Below are positions 50,543 to 59,234 of a stretch of DNA of 64,000 bases, piece by piece (position 1 is the stretch's first letter; each line of letters starts with the position of its first letter). Both the position numbers and the translations under genes were made by a program. The DNA comes from Nitrosospira sp. Is2. GTDB lineage: Bacteria > Pseudomonadota > Gammaproteobacteria > Burkholderiales > Nitrosomonadaceae. Under the pieces are notes generated by a model. The model saw only the letters and a program-made list of their open reading frames with translations, was not told where the DNA came from and did no database searches. The stretch spans positions 2,046,001-2,110,000 of the forward strand of contig NZ_CP137134.1 of assembly GCF_033095785.1 (NCBI RefSeq), written 5' to 3'.

Positions 50543-52133
50543 GGATGAGCGTTGCCGAAGTGGCTCGTGCGCAGCCGCATTTGGCGCTGTGGCGATGCTA
50601 TTGTTCGCCCCTTTCGCCGGGGCGGCAGACTGGAGAGTGCTCCCACGTATGAGTTTGAGCGAAACCTATACCGACAATGTAAGGTTGGGAGGAGGGTTCG
50701 GAGGAGGAGGGTTCGGAACGACGGGAAAGGGAGGGGAGGATTTCGTTACCCAGATCAATCCGGGAGTATTCATCAGAGGGCAGGCGCGCCGCTTTAACGT
50801 CGACCTTGATTACACTATGAACAACCTGATCTACGCCGAGAATGGTAACCTGACGCGCATGCGGCACCAGTTGAACGCGGCTGGGACCGGGGAGTTGATC
50901 AAGGATCTCTTCTTTGTTGATGGCAGAGCTTCGATCATCCAGCAAAATATTTCATTGCTTGGACCCCAGGCAATCAGTAACGTAAATGCTACCGGCAACA
51001 GAGCCGATGTAAGAACTCTCAGCGTCAGTCCCTATCTTCGTCACCGTTTTGGGAATCTTGCCACGGGCGAGGTACGGTTCCTGCATAACGAGGTAACTTC
51101 AAATACTTCCTTTGTCAACAGCAGTGCGAACGCTTATACGGCTAACATAAATAGTGGAGACGCTTTTAGAATTCTCGCCTGGGGTCTGAATTACAGCAAC
51201 CAGACGATTGAATTTACCCGGTCTGGTCGCGAGGCTGAGCTGGAACGGTCTTTTGCCAATCTGCGGTATGCGGTTACGCCTCAATTCTCATTGACAGCAA
51301 CCGGCGGCTACGAACGAAACACTTTTCTTTCAATTCGTGGAAAGAATTCCAGCCCGACCTGGAGCGTAGGTTTTATGTGGCAGCCTAACGAAAGGACAAA
51401 TATTGCGTTAACTGGAGGTCAAAGATTTTTTGGTGACACCTACAACGCGGTGGCAAGCTACCGTACCCGCTTGACGGTGTGGGATGCCAGCTATGATGAA
51501 AATATCACGACGTTCAACCAGCAGGCCCAGCAAGGGGCTCAAACCGGCTTTGGGAGTGCCGGCTTTGCAGGAGGCTTCAATCAACTTATCACAGCGCAAA
51601 ATCCCGGCCTCAATCCAGGGCTCATCCAGCAAGGTAGTGGCGGGCTCCTTGGCATGGGCCTGTCCGGCTCGTTTTTTGACCCAACAAACTTTCTGACGAA
51701 CAGACTCTTTTTGCAGAAACGCTTTCAGGCTTCCTTCGCGCTGAACGGTCTCAGGAATACATTTGTCGTGAGAGGTTTCAATATGACTCGACAAGCGCTT
51801 TCTGCGGCAATAGCAGATGAGGTGCTGCCCGGCGTGGCAGATCTGTCCCTCCTTAACCATACGCGGCAGACCGGTGGCAATGTGCTATGGAGCTACCGGC
51901 TTTCTCAGCGTAACCGGGCTAATTTTAACTTGGCGTATACGAGATTCAGTTTTCTTGGGGCTAATAGAGACGACGACCTCATGTTAGCAAGCTTTAGCGT
52001 CGTTAGACAGTTGCAAGAGAGGCCTAATCTTTTTGCCATACTTGAAGCGAGGCACAATCGCCGGGCATCCAACCAACCAGGGGGAGACTACCGAGAAAAT
52101 GCGGTAACAGCATCCCTTAATATGAGCTTTTAG
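50529..52133 (+). CDS. XrtA-associated outer-membrane beta-barrel protein
   Basis: 534 residues with a signal peptide (about 1-33, ending AGAAD). The mature protein has repeated amphipathic strands (ADWRVLPRMSLSETYTDNVRL, RFNVDLDYTMNNLIY, ending VTASLNMSF with a C-terminal Phe), as expected of an outer-membrane barrel. A Gly-rich loop follows the first strand. It fits TIGR03016, a PEP-CTERM-associated protein; it may be an outer-membrane partner in EPS secretion, which is not proven. Its ATG lies inside the kinase gene, so translation is coupled. Confidence 0.88.
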   Translation: MKALEDERCRSGSCAAAFGAVAMLLFAPFAGAADWRVLPRMSLSETYTDNVRLGGGFGGGGFGTTGKGGEDFVTQINPGVFIRGQARRFNVDLDYTMNNLIYAENGNLTRMRHQLNAAGTGELIKDLFFVDGRASIIQQNISLLGPQAISNVNATGNRADVRTLSVSPYLRHRFGNLATGEVRFLHNEVTSNTSFVNSSANAYTANINSGDAFRILAWGLNYSNQTIEFTRSGREAELERSFANLRYAVTPQFSLTATGGYERNTFLSIRGKNSSPTWSVGFMWQPNERTNIALTGGQRFFGDTYNAVASYRTRLTVWDASYDENITTFNQQAQQGAQTGFGSAGFAGGFNQLITAQNPGLNPGLIQQGSGGLLGMGLSGSFFDPTNFLTNRLFLQKRFQASFALNGLRNTFVVRGFNMTRQALSAAIADEVLPGVADLSLLNHTRQTGGNVLWSYRLSQRNRANFNLAYTRFSFLGANRDDDLMLASFSVVRQLQERPNLFAILEARHNRRASNQPGGDYRENAVTASLNMSF

Positions 52134-52139
52134 GGAAAT

Positions 52140-53147
52140 ATGTACCGTTCCTTTTACGGCTTCAGAGTCAAGCCATTTCAACTGAAACCTGACCCGAATT
52201 TTTTCTTCGGCAGCAAGGGGCACAACCGCGCCATGGCTTATCTCGAATATGGGCTGTCTCAGGGGGAAGGATTTATCGTGATTACCGGCGACGTCGGGGC
52301 GGGTAAAACTACATTGGTGCGCAATCTTTTCCGTAAGCTTGAGTCCGATGAGATTCTTGCCGCGCAAATCGTAAATACCCACCTCGACTCGGATGACACG
52401 CTACGATTGGTAGCTGCAGCATTTGGGTTGCCTCATGAAAACCGGGGAAAGGCCTCGCTCCTGATAGGGCTTGAGCAGTTTTTTCGCGAGTGCGATCAGG
52501 AAGGAAAACGCGCCCTTCTGGTAGTGGATGAGGCGCAGAATCTTTCTCCTCGCACCGTGGAGGAATTGCGCATGCTTTCCAATTTTCAAACCGAGGACAA
52601 GCCGCTGTTGCAAACCTTTCTGCTCGGTCAGCCCGAATTCAGAAAAACTCTGCTTAGCGGTGACATGGAGCAACTACGGCAACGTGTCACCGCGACTTAT
52701 CATCTTGGCCCGATGGATTTGCCTGAAACCAGATCCTACATCGAGCACAGACTGACGACTGCCGGCTGGGAAGGCGACCCTTCGTTCGATGAGGCAGCGT
52801 TCGAGGCGATCTATGCCTACGCCGACGGTATACCCAGGAGGATCAATGCCGTGTGTGACCGCCTGTTGCTGATGGGTTGTCTGGAGCAATTGCATCACTT
52901 TGGCGAGGCTGAGGTAAGTGAAGTAGTCAGTGATATTCAGCAGGAATTCGAGGCACCGATTGCAGCAGCTATGGGTAGCGTTGATTTCATTTCATCCGAG
53001 CGGCGAGCGGACGAGTCGCTCCGCGAGCTGAAAAGCATGGATGAGCGCCTTGCCGTCCTGGAAGATTCCGTGGTTTCCACGCTGGAACTGGTTAAGCAGG
53101 TAGTTTCCCTGGCGAGCGTCGAGCATTCCGCGAAGGACAAGAGCTAA
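52140..53147 (+). CDS. XrtA-associated AAA ATPase (ExeA-like)
   Basis: 335 residues. It begins MYRSFYGFRVKPFQLKPDP, the ExeA/GspA-type opening. Walker A GDVGAGKTT is at 50-58 and Walker B LLVVDEAQNL at 126-135, with a sensor region around LGQPEFRK. The C-terminus is a predicted coiled coil (SSERRADESLRELKSMDERLAVLEDSVV). It matches TIGR03015 by memory. Such ATPases may help build secretion complexes; the role in this system is unknown. It starts 6 bp after the barrel gene. Confidence 0.9.
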   Translation: MYRSFYGFRVKPFQLKPDPNFFFGSKGHNRAMAYLEYGLSQGEGFIVITGDVGAGKTTLVRNLFRKLESDEILAAQIVNTHLDSDDTLRLVAAAFGLPHENRGKASLLIGLEQFFRECDQEGKRALLVVDEAQNLSPRTVEELRMLSNFQTEDKPLLQTFLLGQPEFRKTLLSGDMEQLRQRVTATYHLGPMDLPETRSYIEHRLTTAGWEGDPSFDEAAFEAIYAYADGIPRRINAVCDRLLLMGCLEQLHHFGEAEVSEVVSDIQQEFEAPIAAAMGSVDFISSERRADESLRELKSMDERLAVLEDSVVSTLELVKQVVSLASVEHSAKDKS

Positions 53148-53241
53148 TGTGCATCTCGAGGCAATTGACTTTAGCTCGCGCGAGCCCCCTCCGCCTTACC
53201 GCGACAACCTGATCGTTATTCTTCCAAACGCAGAGTATGCA

Positions 53242-54084
53242 ATGAATCCGGCGCCGATACGCAATGCAATGACGGTGGATGTGGAGGATTATTTCCAGGT
53301 CTCCGCTTTTGCTCCCTACATTCCAAGGGAGGCATGGCCATCCATAGCCTGCCGGGTCGAATCGAACATCGACCGCATTCTCGCACTGTTGGATAATGAA
53401 AATACTAAAGCGACGTTCTTTACATTAGGATGGATCGCCGAGCGCTACCCGGCCATGGTCAGGCGCATTGTGTCAAATGGCCATGAACTCGCGAGCCATG
53501 GATGGGCCCACCATCGAGTGTCTGACCAGGCACCCAATGAATTCCGGGATGACGTGACCCGGAGCAAAGCCCTCCTTGAGGGTATCGGCGGGCAGGCCGT
53601 GCTCGGTTACCGGGCACCCAGTTTTTCCATAGGGCGTCATAACCAATGGGCGCTGGGTGTGCTCGAAGAGTCCGGCTACCGCTACAGTTCCAGTATCTAC
53701 CCTGTGCAGCACGATCATTACGGCATGCCGGATGCCCCTCGCTTTGCTTATTATCCGCATGGCAACGGCGGGTTACTGGAACTGCCGATAACCACGATGC
53801 GCCTGTTCAGCCGTAATATTCCGGCCGGCGGCGGCGGTTACTTCAGGCTTTGGCCCTATCCGGTATCAAGGTGGTTTCTCCAGAGGCTGAACCGGCTGGA
53901 GCAACGCTCTGCCATCTTTTATTTCCACCCTTGGGAAATAGATCATCAGCAGCCGCGACAGAAGGCCATCAGCATCAAAACGCGCTTCCGCCACTATTAC
54001 AATCTGCATCGTATGGAAGAAAGGATCAAGGCCCTGACCCGCGACTTCAAGTGGGATCGCATCGATCGAATATTCCTGGATTAA
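53242..54084 (+). CDS. XrtA-system polysaccharide deacetylase (CE4)
   Basis: About 280 residues. The NodB core starts at MTVDVEDYFQV (Asp-Glu-Asp metal and catalytic region), followed by FFTLGWIAERYP, the metal-binding ELASHGWAHHRV and GYRAPSFSI. It matches TIGR03006 by memory. It likely deacetylates the EPS during export or assembly. ATG 53242 is chosen because the domain starts right after it; GTG 53149, two bases past the ATPase stop, would add 31 residues without clear conserved features. Confidence 0.88.
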   Translation: MNPAPIRNAMTVDVEDYFQVSAFAPYIPREAWPSIACRVESNIDRILALLDNENTKATFFTLGWIAERYPAMVRRIVSNGHELASHGWAHHRVSDQAPNEFRDDVTRSKALLEGIGGQAVLGYRAPSFSIGRHNQWALGVLEESGYRYSSSIYPVQHDHYGMPDAPRFAYYPHGNGGLLELPITTMRLFSRNIPAGGGGYFRLWPYPVSRWFLQRLNRLEQRSAIFYFHPWEIDHQQPRQKAISIKTRFRHYYNLHRMEERIKALTRDFKWDRIDRIFLD

Positions 54085-54089
54085 AGCGC

Positions 54090-55175
54090 ATGAGCTGCAT
54101 GAATGAGATACCCCAGGCCGACGGTAGCCTTTCCTTTCAGGCGTGCGTCCCATCTGTACATTTGCTCGAACCGCAGCATGCGCAAAGATGGGACGAGTTC
54201 GTTATCTCCGCCTGTACGGAAGCGACGTTCTTTCACCGCGCTGGCTGGCAAACGGTCATCGAACGCGCCATGGGGCATAAGACCTGGTTTCTCTACGCAG
54301 AATCAGAGGGCGTTATTCAAGGTGTACTCCCTTTGGCTGAGATCAAAAGCGTTCTTTTCGGCCACTCCTTAAGCTCGCTTCCATTTTGCGTGTATGGCGG
54401 GATCGCCGCCATCTCGGAATCGGCGCGCGAAGTACTGGACCGCGCGGCCCAAGCGCTTGCTTCACGGCTGAAAGTGGACTACCTGGAATACCGGAATTTG
54501 AAGGCATTTCATTCCGAATGGCCCGCGAAGGACCTCTACGTCACGTTCCGAAAAGAGATGGCGCCGGAACCCGAAGAAAATATGCAGGCTATCCCGCGCA
54601 AGCAGCGCGCAATGGTGCGAAAGGGTATCAAGGCCGGGCTGGATAGTGTCTTGGACGAGGACATAGAACGTTTTTTTTCGGCCTATGCAGCGAGCGTGCA
54701 CAGGCTTGGGACGCCGGTATTTTCCAAAAAGTATTTCCGGTTGCTAAAGGAGACTTTCGGGCAGCATTGCGAACTCATGATCATTACCACAGGTGGGCGT
54801 ACCGTCAGCGGCGTGATGAGTTTTTACTTTCGCGATGAAGTTCTGCCTTACTACGGAGGTGGCACACCCGAGGCGCGTGAAGTTGCGGGAAATGATTTCA
54901 TGTACTGGGAGTTGATGCGCCGCGCTTGCGAACAAGGATACAGGATCTTTGATTTCGGCCGCAGCAAGCGCAACACCGGCTCTTTCGATTTCAAGAGGAA
55001 CTGGGGATTTGAGCCGCAACCACTACACTATGAATACCAGTTGCACCGTGCCGGAGCAGTGCCGGATCATAACCCGCTCAATCCCAAGTACCGGATGTTC
55101 ATCAACGCCTGGCAAAAGCTGCCGCTGCCTGTGGCGAATCTTATCGGCCCTCACATCGTAAGAAATCTGGGCTAG
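54090..55175 (+). CDS. XrtA-system FemAB-like acyltransferase
   Basis: 361 residues from ATG 54090, 5 bp after the deacetylase stop. It has the double-GNAT FemAB layout: FHRAGWQTVIERAMGHKTWFLYAE, the basic IPRKQRAMVRKGIKAGL hinge near 168-184, and YYGGGTPEAREVAGNDFMYWELMRRACEQGYRIFDFGRSKRNTGSFDFKRNWGFEP. It matches TIGR03019 by memory. FemAB enzymes add amino acids from aminoacyl-tRNA to cell-wall precursors; here the target may be the EPS or its carrier. The frame is open upstream within the deacetylase gene, but that part has no homology. Confidence 0.9.
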   Translation: MSCMNEIPQADGSLSFQACVPSVHLLEPQHAQRWDEFVISACTEATFFHRAGWQTVIERAMGHKTWFLYAESEGVIQGVLPLAEIKSVLFGHSLSSLPFCVYGGIAAISESAREVLDRAAQALASRLKVDYLEYRNLKAFHSEWPAKDLYVTFRKEMAPEPEENMQAIPRKQRAMVRKGIKAGLDSVLDEDIERFFSAYAASVHRLGTPVFSKKYFRLLKETFGQHCELMIITTGGRTVSGVMSFYFRDEVLPYYGGGTPEAREVAGNDFMYWELMRRACEQGYRIFDFGRSKRNTGSFDFKRNWGFEPQPLHYEYQLHRAGAVPDHNPLNPKYRMFINAWQKLPLPVANLIGPHIVRNLG

Positions 55176-55179
55176 GCCG

Positions 55180-56457
55180 ATGGAAGAACTCCTTTATCTC
55201 GTTCATCGGTTCCCTTATCCCCCCAACAAGGGCGACAAGATAAGGTCCTACCACCTGCTCAAGCACCTGAGCCAGAGCTACCGCATCCATCTTGGCACCT
55301 TTGTTGATGACGAGAAAGACCTGGAATACGTCGATACGGTCAAGGCGCTGTGCGAGGAGACCTGCTTCGTCAATCTTCGCCCTACCGTTGCTCGTTTACG
55401 CAGCGCTTACGGCCTGATTTCCGGCCAGCCTCTTACCGTGCCTTATTACGCTGACAACCGATTCCAGAAGTGGGTAAACAGTGTGCTCGAACGCCACCCC
55501 ATCAGGAACATACTGATTTTTTCCTCTGCTATGGCGCAGTATGTGACTCACGCGAACCGGGCACGCCGCGTCATCGACTTTGTAGATATCGATTCGGACA
55601 AGTGGAAGCAATATGCGGCTACGGCAAGATGGCCCATGAATTGGATATATGCTCGGGAGTCCAAGTTACTGCTGGATTACGAAAGTCGAATAGCGCAAGA
55701 CTTCCACTGCGCGACTTTCGTTTCAGAGGCAGAGGCCGGTCTGTTCAGGCAATTGGCGCCAGAAGCCGCAAGCAAGGTATTTCATTTCAATAATGGCGTA
55801 GATTCCGATTATTTTTCACCCGCAAACAATTATTCCAATCCCTATCCTGGCGGAATTAATCCTCTGGTGTTTACCGGCGCCATGGATTACTGGGCCAACG
55901 CCAACGCAGTAGAGTGGTTTGCACGCGGTGTCCTGCCACTCATCCAGGCGTCGGTGCCTGAGGTTGAGTTTTACATTGTCGGCGCACGCCCGACCTCGGC
56001 AGTGTGGGCTCTGGATAGCCTCCCGGGAGTGACCGTGACCGGATCAGTGCCGGACGTGCGGCCTTATCTGGCCTACGCAGCACTCGCTGTAGCGCCGCTA
56101 CGTATTGCTCGCGGCGTTCAAAATAAAGTGCTGGAGGCCATGGCTATGGAAAAAGTCGTTGTCGCATCCCCCCAGGCCGCGAAGGGAATATCCGCTATTC
56201 CCGGCGAGGAGTTGCTGGTTGCTGATGACGAGAGCGAGTTTGCCGACAGGGTTATTGCCCTTCTGCGAGCCGAGTCCCAGCTGAAACATGCTATTGGAGA
56301 GGCCGCCAGGGCCCGAGTTCTCGCAACATATAATTGGGAGAAAAATCTGGAGCGAATCACCGCGCTTTTATCCCAGCCACCGGCCACCCATACAACAGCG
56401 GAATTGCCGGGCTATATGCAGAATAACTTCGGATCTGCCGGAGATGGTGTCGCATGA
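55180..56457 (+). CDS. XrtA-system glycosyltransferase (GT4-like, TIGR03087 type)
   Basis: 425 residues. The N-terminal LVHRFPYPPNKGDKIRSYHLLKHL is diagnostic of the first PEP-CTERM-associated transferase (stp1). The C-terminal GT-B half has a GAMDYWANANAVEWF segment and APLRIARGVQNKVLEAMAMEKVVVAS, the donor-binding E-X7-E region. It is expected to be a cytoplasmic sugar transferase for the EPS repeat. Its end overlaps the xrtA start by 4 bp (ATGA at 56454-56457). Confidence 0.92.
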   Translation: MEELLYLVHRFPYPPNKGDKIRSYHLLKHLSQSYRIHLGTFVDDEKDLEYVDTVKALCEETCFVNLRPTVARLRSAYGLISGQPLTVPYYADNRFQKWVNSVLERHPIRNILIFSSAMAQYVTHANRARRVIDFVDIDSDKWKQYAATARWPMNWIYARESKLLLDYESRIAQDFHCATFVSEAEAGLFRQLAPEAASKVFHFNNGVDSDYFSPANNYSNPYPGGINPLVFTGAMDYWANANAVEWFARGVLPLIQASVPEVEFYIVGARPTSAVWALDSLPGVTVTGSVPDVRPYLAYAALAVAPLRIARGVQNKVLEAMAMEKVVVASPQAAKGISAIPGEELLVADDESEFADRVIALLRAESQLKHAIGEAARARVLATYNWEKNLERITALLSQPPATHTTAELPGYMQNNFGSAGDGVA

Positions 56458-58025
56458 GCGCGCACTCACCGCGAGAGCTTCCCCACCATTCGGTAACGCT
56501 GGGCCGGCAAAATGTAAAATTCTCGGCAGTGCTCACCATCCTTGCGGTGGCCGCGCTTCTGGGTATCTATTACAAGACCACCTGGTCTATGGTCGAGATA
56601 TGGGAACGGTCCGACACTTTCGCTCATGGTTTTCTGATCTTTCCCTTCAGCGCATACCTGATCTGGGGGCAACGCAAATATCTCGGCACCTTCTCTCCTC
56701 AGCCCAATCTTCTCGGTCTACTGGTGCTTGCCTCCTTGGGTTTCAGCTGGTTGCTCGCGACTCTCGCCAGTGTTCTGGTGTTCGAGCAATTTTTTCTGAT
56801 AACCATGATTCCAGCGGTGGTATGGACCATTCTGGGGAGCTCGATAGTCCGGGCACTCGCCTTTCCACTGACGTATCTTTTGCTTGCCGTACCGTTTGGC
56901 GACGCGCTGATTGCTCCCCTGATAGATTTCACCGCCGACTTTACCGTAAAGGCATTGCAATTGACGGGCATTCCGGTTTACCGGGAGGGAAGTTTTTTTA
57001 CCATCCCGAGCGGGAACTGGTCTGTGGTTGAAGCCTGTAGCGGCTTGCGCTATCTGATCGCTTCTTTTACCCTGGGCACCCTCTATGCCTACTTGACTTA
57101 TCGAAGCCTTGCGCGCCGACTGGCTTTCATTGCACTGTCGGTAATCGTGCCGATCATTGCCAACGGCATCAGGGCCTATCTGATTGTAATGACCGGCCAT
57201 TTGAGCGACATGACCTTGGCGGTAGGGGTCGATCACCTCATTTACGGCTGGATCTTCTTTGGTTTTGTGATGATGTTGTTGTTCTGGATCGGCTCGTTCT
57301 GGCGTGAGGATGACGAAAGAGATGTTGTTGCCGGTTCGCGGCAAGGCCGTATTGCCAACAGTAGCGTGGGTTCGCCCAAAAGCGCTGCTATCGCCGCAAG
57401 CGGAATCCTTACCGTCGCGTTTATCTGGCCTTTATTTGCAGTTTATCTGGATAACAGTTCCCAGGGGAATCTCGACCGGGAAATAAAAATAGCGGAGATC
57501 TCTGAGAGGTGGCGGAGCGGCCAGGATCACGTTTCCGATTGGAAGCCTGTATACGTTGGAGCGACTGCCGAACTGAGGCAAAGCTACCGGCACGGTGCAG
57601 ATTCAGTAGGCCTCTATATCAGTTATTACCGCAATCAGCAGCAGGGCGCTGAATTGATCAGCTCGCAAAATGTGCTTGTACCCGAGTCCGGGTCACATTG
57701 GCGCCATATCAGGGAAGACACTCAAGACGTATCCTTTCGTTCCGTTCAAATGGGTTTGAAGCAGAATCGGCTGGACTCGCCTTCAACAAAGTTGCTGGTA
57801 TGGAGGTGGTATTGGCTCGGTGACGAAGTTACTGCCAATCCCTATCTGGCCAAAATGATCCTCGCGAAGAGAAAACTTCTGGGCAGGGGCGATGATGGAG
57901 CAGAAATCCTGGTTGCCGCACCTTACGAAGAAACACCGGATGAAGCTGTCCCGGTTCTTCGGGATTTTATGAATGAGATGCTGCCGGCGATAACCAGGGC
58001 TCTCGAGCATGCATCCAGTCGCTAG
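56454..58025 (+). CDS. xrtA: Exosortase A fused to EpsI domain
   Basis: 523 residues. Residues 1-285 are a polytopic exosortase with about eight membrane helices and the catalytic triad Cys195 (VVEACSGLRYL), Arg240 (ANGIRAYL) and His261 (VGVDHLIYGW). Residues 315-520 form a periplasmic EpsI-type domain after one more helix (AAIAASGILTVAFIWPLFAVYL). XrtA is a transpeptidase-like membrane enzyme that cuts PEP-CTERM sorting signals. EpsI may be separate or fused in different species. It overlaps the gene before by 4 bp and the gene after by 17 bp. Confidence 0.93.
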   Translation: MSAHSPRELPHHSVTLGRQNVKFSAVLTILAVAALLGIYYKTTWSMVEIWERSDTFAHGFLIFPFSAYLIWGQRKYLGTFSPQPNLLGLLVLASLGFSWLLATLASVLVFEQFFLITMIPAVVWTILGSSIVRALAFPLTYLLLAVPFGDALIAPLIDFTADFTVKALQLTGIPVYREGSFFTIPSGNWSVVEACSGLRYLIASFTLGTLYAYLTYRSLARRLAFIALSVIVPIIANGIRAYLIVMTGHLSDMTLAVGVDHLIYGWIFFGFVMMLLFWIGSFWREDDERDVVAGSRQGRIANSSVGSPKSAAIAASGILTVAFIWPLFAVYLDNSSQGNLDREIKIAEISERWRSGQDHVSDWKPVYVGATAELRQSYRHGADSVGLYISYYRNQQQGAELISSQNVLVPESGSHWRHIREDTQDVSFRSVQMGLKQNRLDSPSTKLLVWRWYWLGDEVTANPYLAKMILAKRKLLGRGDDGAEILVAAPYEETPDEAVPVLRDFMNEMLPAITRALEHASSR

Positions 58026-59205
58026 CCCCCTGCCCGGTGGGACCAAGGACATTGGCCAGGCGCCGCTGGTCGTACATGTCATTTATCACTTGGGAGTGGG
58101 TGGGCTGGAAAACGGACTTGTCAACTTGATCAATCATATCCCACCAGACCGTTATCGCCACGCGATCATATGTCTGAAAGGTTATTCGGATTTCCGTCGC
58201 CGAATCGCAAGGGAGAATGTGGAGATCGTCGCGTTGCACAAGCGCGAGGGGCACGATCTTGCCGTTTACATTAATCTCTTCAAAACCCTCAGGCGTCTGA
58301 AACCCGATATCGTGCATACTCGCAACCTCGGCACGATGGAGGGCCAGGTCATTGCCGCGATTGCCGGCGCGCGGGTAAGAGTGCACGGGGAGCACGGCCG
58401 GGACGTGTTTGATTTGTACGGGAAAAACCGCAAATATAATTTATTGCGGAAAGTGATCCGCCCGTTCGTAAGTCATTTCATTGCCGTCAGCAGGGACTTG
58501 GAAGGCTGGCTCGCCACCACCGTGGGCGCGCTGCCCAATCGAATCAACCAGATCTATAACGGCGTTGATAGCACGCGTTTTCACCCGCGCGACCGAACGC
58601 AGGATCAGGGCACTCATTTAACGGATGTGCCGGCAGGATTTTTTGCGAGAAACGCGTTTGTCATCGGCAGTGTGGGCAGGATGACAGACGTGAAAAATTT
58701 TCCCAGTCTGGTTCAGGCCTTTCTGCTGCTACTGAAAGAGGTTCCGGCGGCCCAAGTGCAACTGCGCCTCCTAATCGTAGGCGACGGAAACTCGCGGCCA
58801 GAGTGCCTTGAGATGTTGCGTAGCGCGGGCGTCGAGGCGCTTGCCTGGCTGCCTGGTGAGCGCGCTGACATACCGCAACTGATGCGCGCGATGGACGTGT
58901 TTGTGCTCCCCTCGTTGGGTGAAGGCATTTCCAATACCATACTTGAGGCGATGTCCACGGGGCTGCCCGTAGTGGCAACCTCGGTAGGCGGAAATTCGGA
59001 ACTGGTCGCGGATGGCGTCACCGGGATACTCGTCCCTCCGGATGAGCCGGATGCGATGATGAGAGCGATTTTACGGTATTACCGAAACCTGGATATGCTC
59101 GCAAGTCACGGCCGAGCCGGGCGGCAACAAATCGAGACGAGCTTCAGCATCGAGGCGATGACACAAGGCTATATCCGTGTCTACGACAAGGCTCTGGGCG
59201 TATAG
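58009..59205 (+). CDS. XrtA-system glycosyltransferase (GT4-like, TIGR03088 type)
   Basis: 398 residues. The N-terminal VIYHLGVGGLENGLVNLINHIP is the usual opening of the second PEP-CTERM-associated transferase (stp2), and the GT4 donor site VFVLPSLGEGISNTILEAMSTGLPVVATSVGGNSELV (E-X7-E) is near 300-335. It is cytoplasmic and probably adds one sugar of the EPS repeat. Its ATG lies within the 3' end of xrtA, so translation is coupled. Confidence 0.92.
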   Translation: MHPVASPLPGGTKDIGQAPLVVHVIYHLGVGGLENGLVNLINHIPPDRYRHAIICLKGYSDFRRRIARENVEIVALHKREGHDLAVYINLFKTLRRLKPDIVHTRNLGTMEGQVIAAIAGARVRVHGEHGRDVFDLYGKNRKYNLLRKVIRPFVSHFIAVSRDLEGWLATTVGALPNRINQIYNGVDSTRFHPRDRTQDQGTHLTDVPAGFFARNAFVIGSVGRMTDVKNFPSLVQAFLLLLKEVPAAQVQLRLLIVGDGNSRPECLEMLRSAGVEALAWLPGERADIPQLMRAMDVFVLPSLGEGISNTILEAMSTGLPVVATSVGGNSELVADGVTGILVPPDEPDAMMRAILRYYRNLDMLASHGRAGRQQIETSFSIEAMTQGYIRVYDKALGV

Positions 59206-59234
59206 CGGAAGATTCGAAAGGGAAAGCAAATCGC

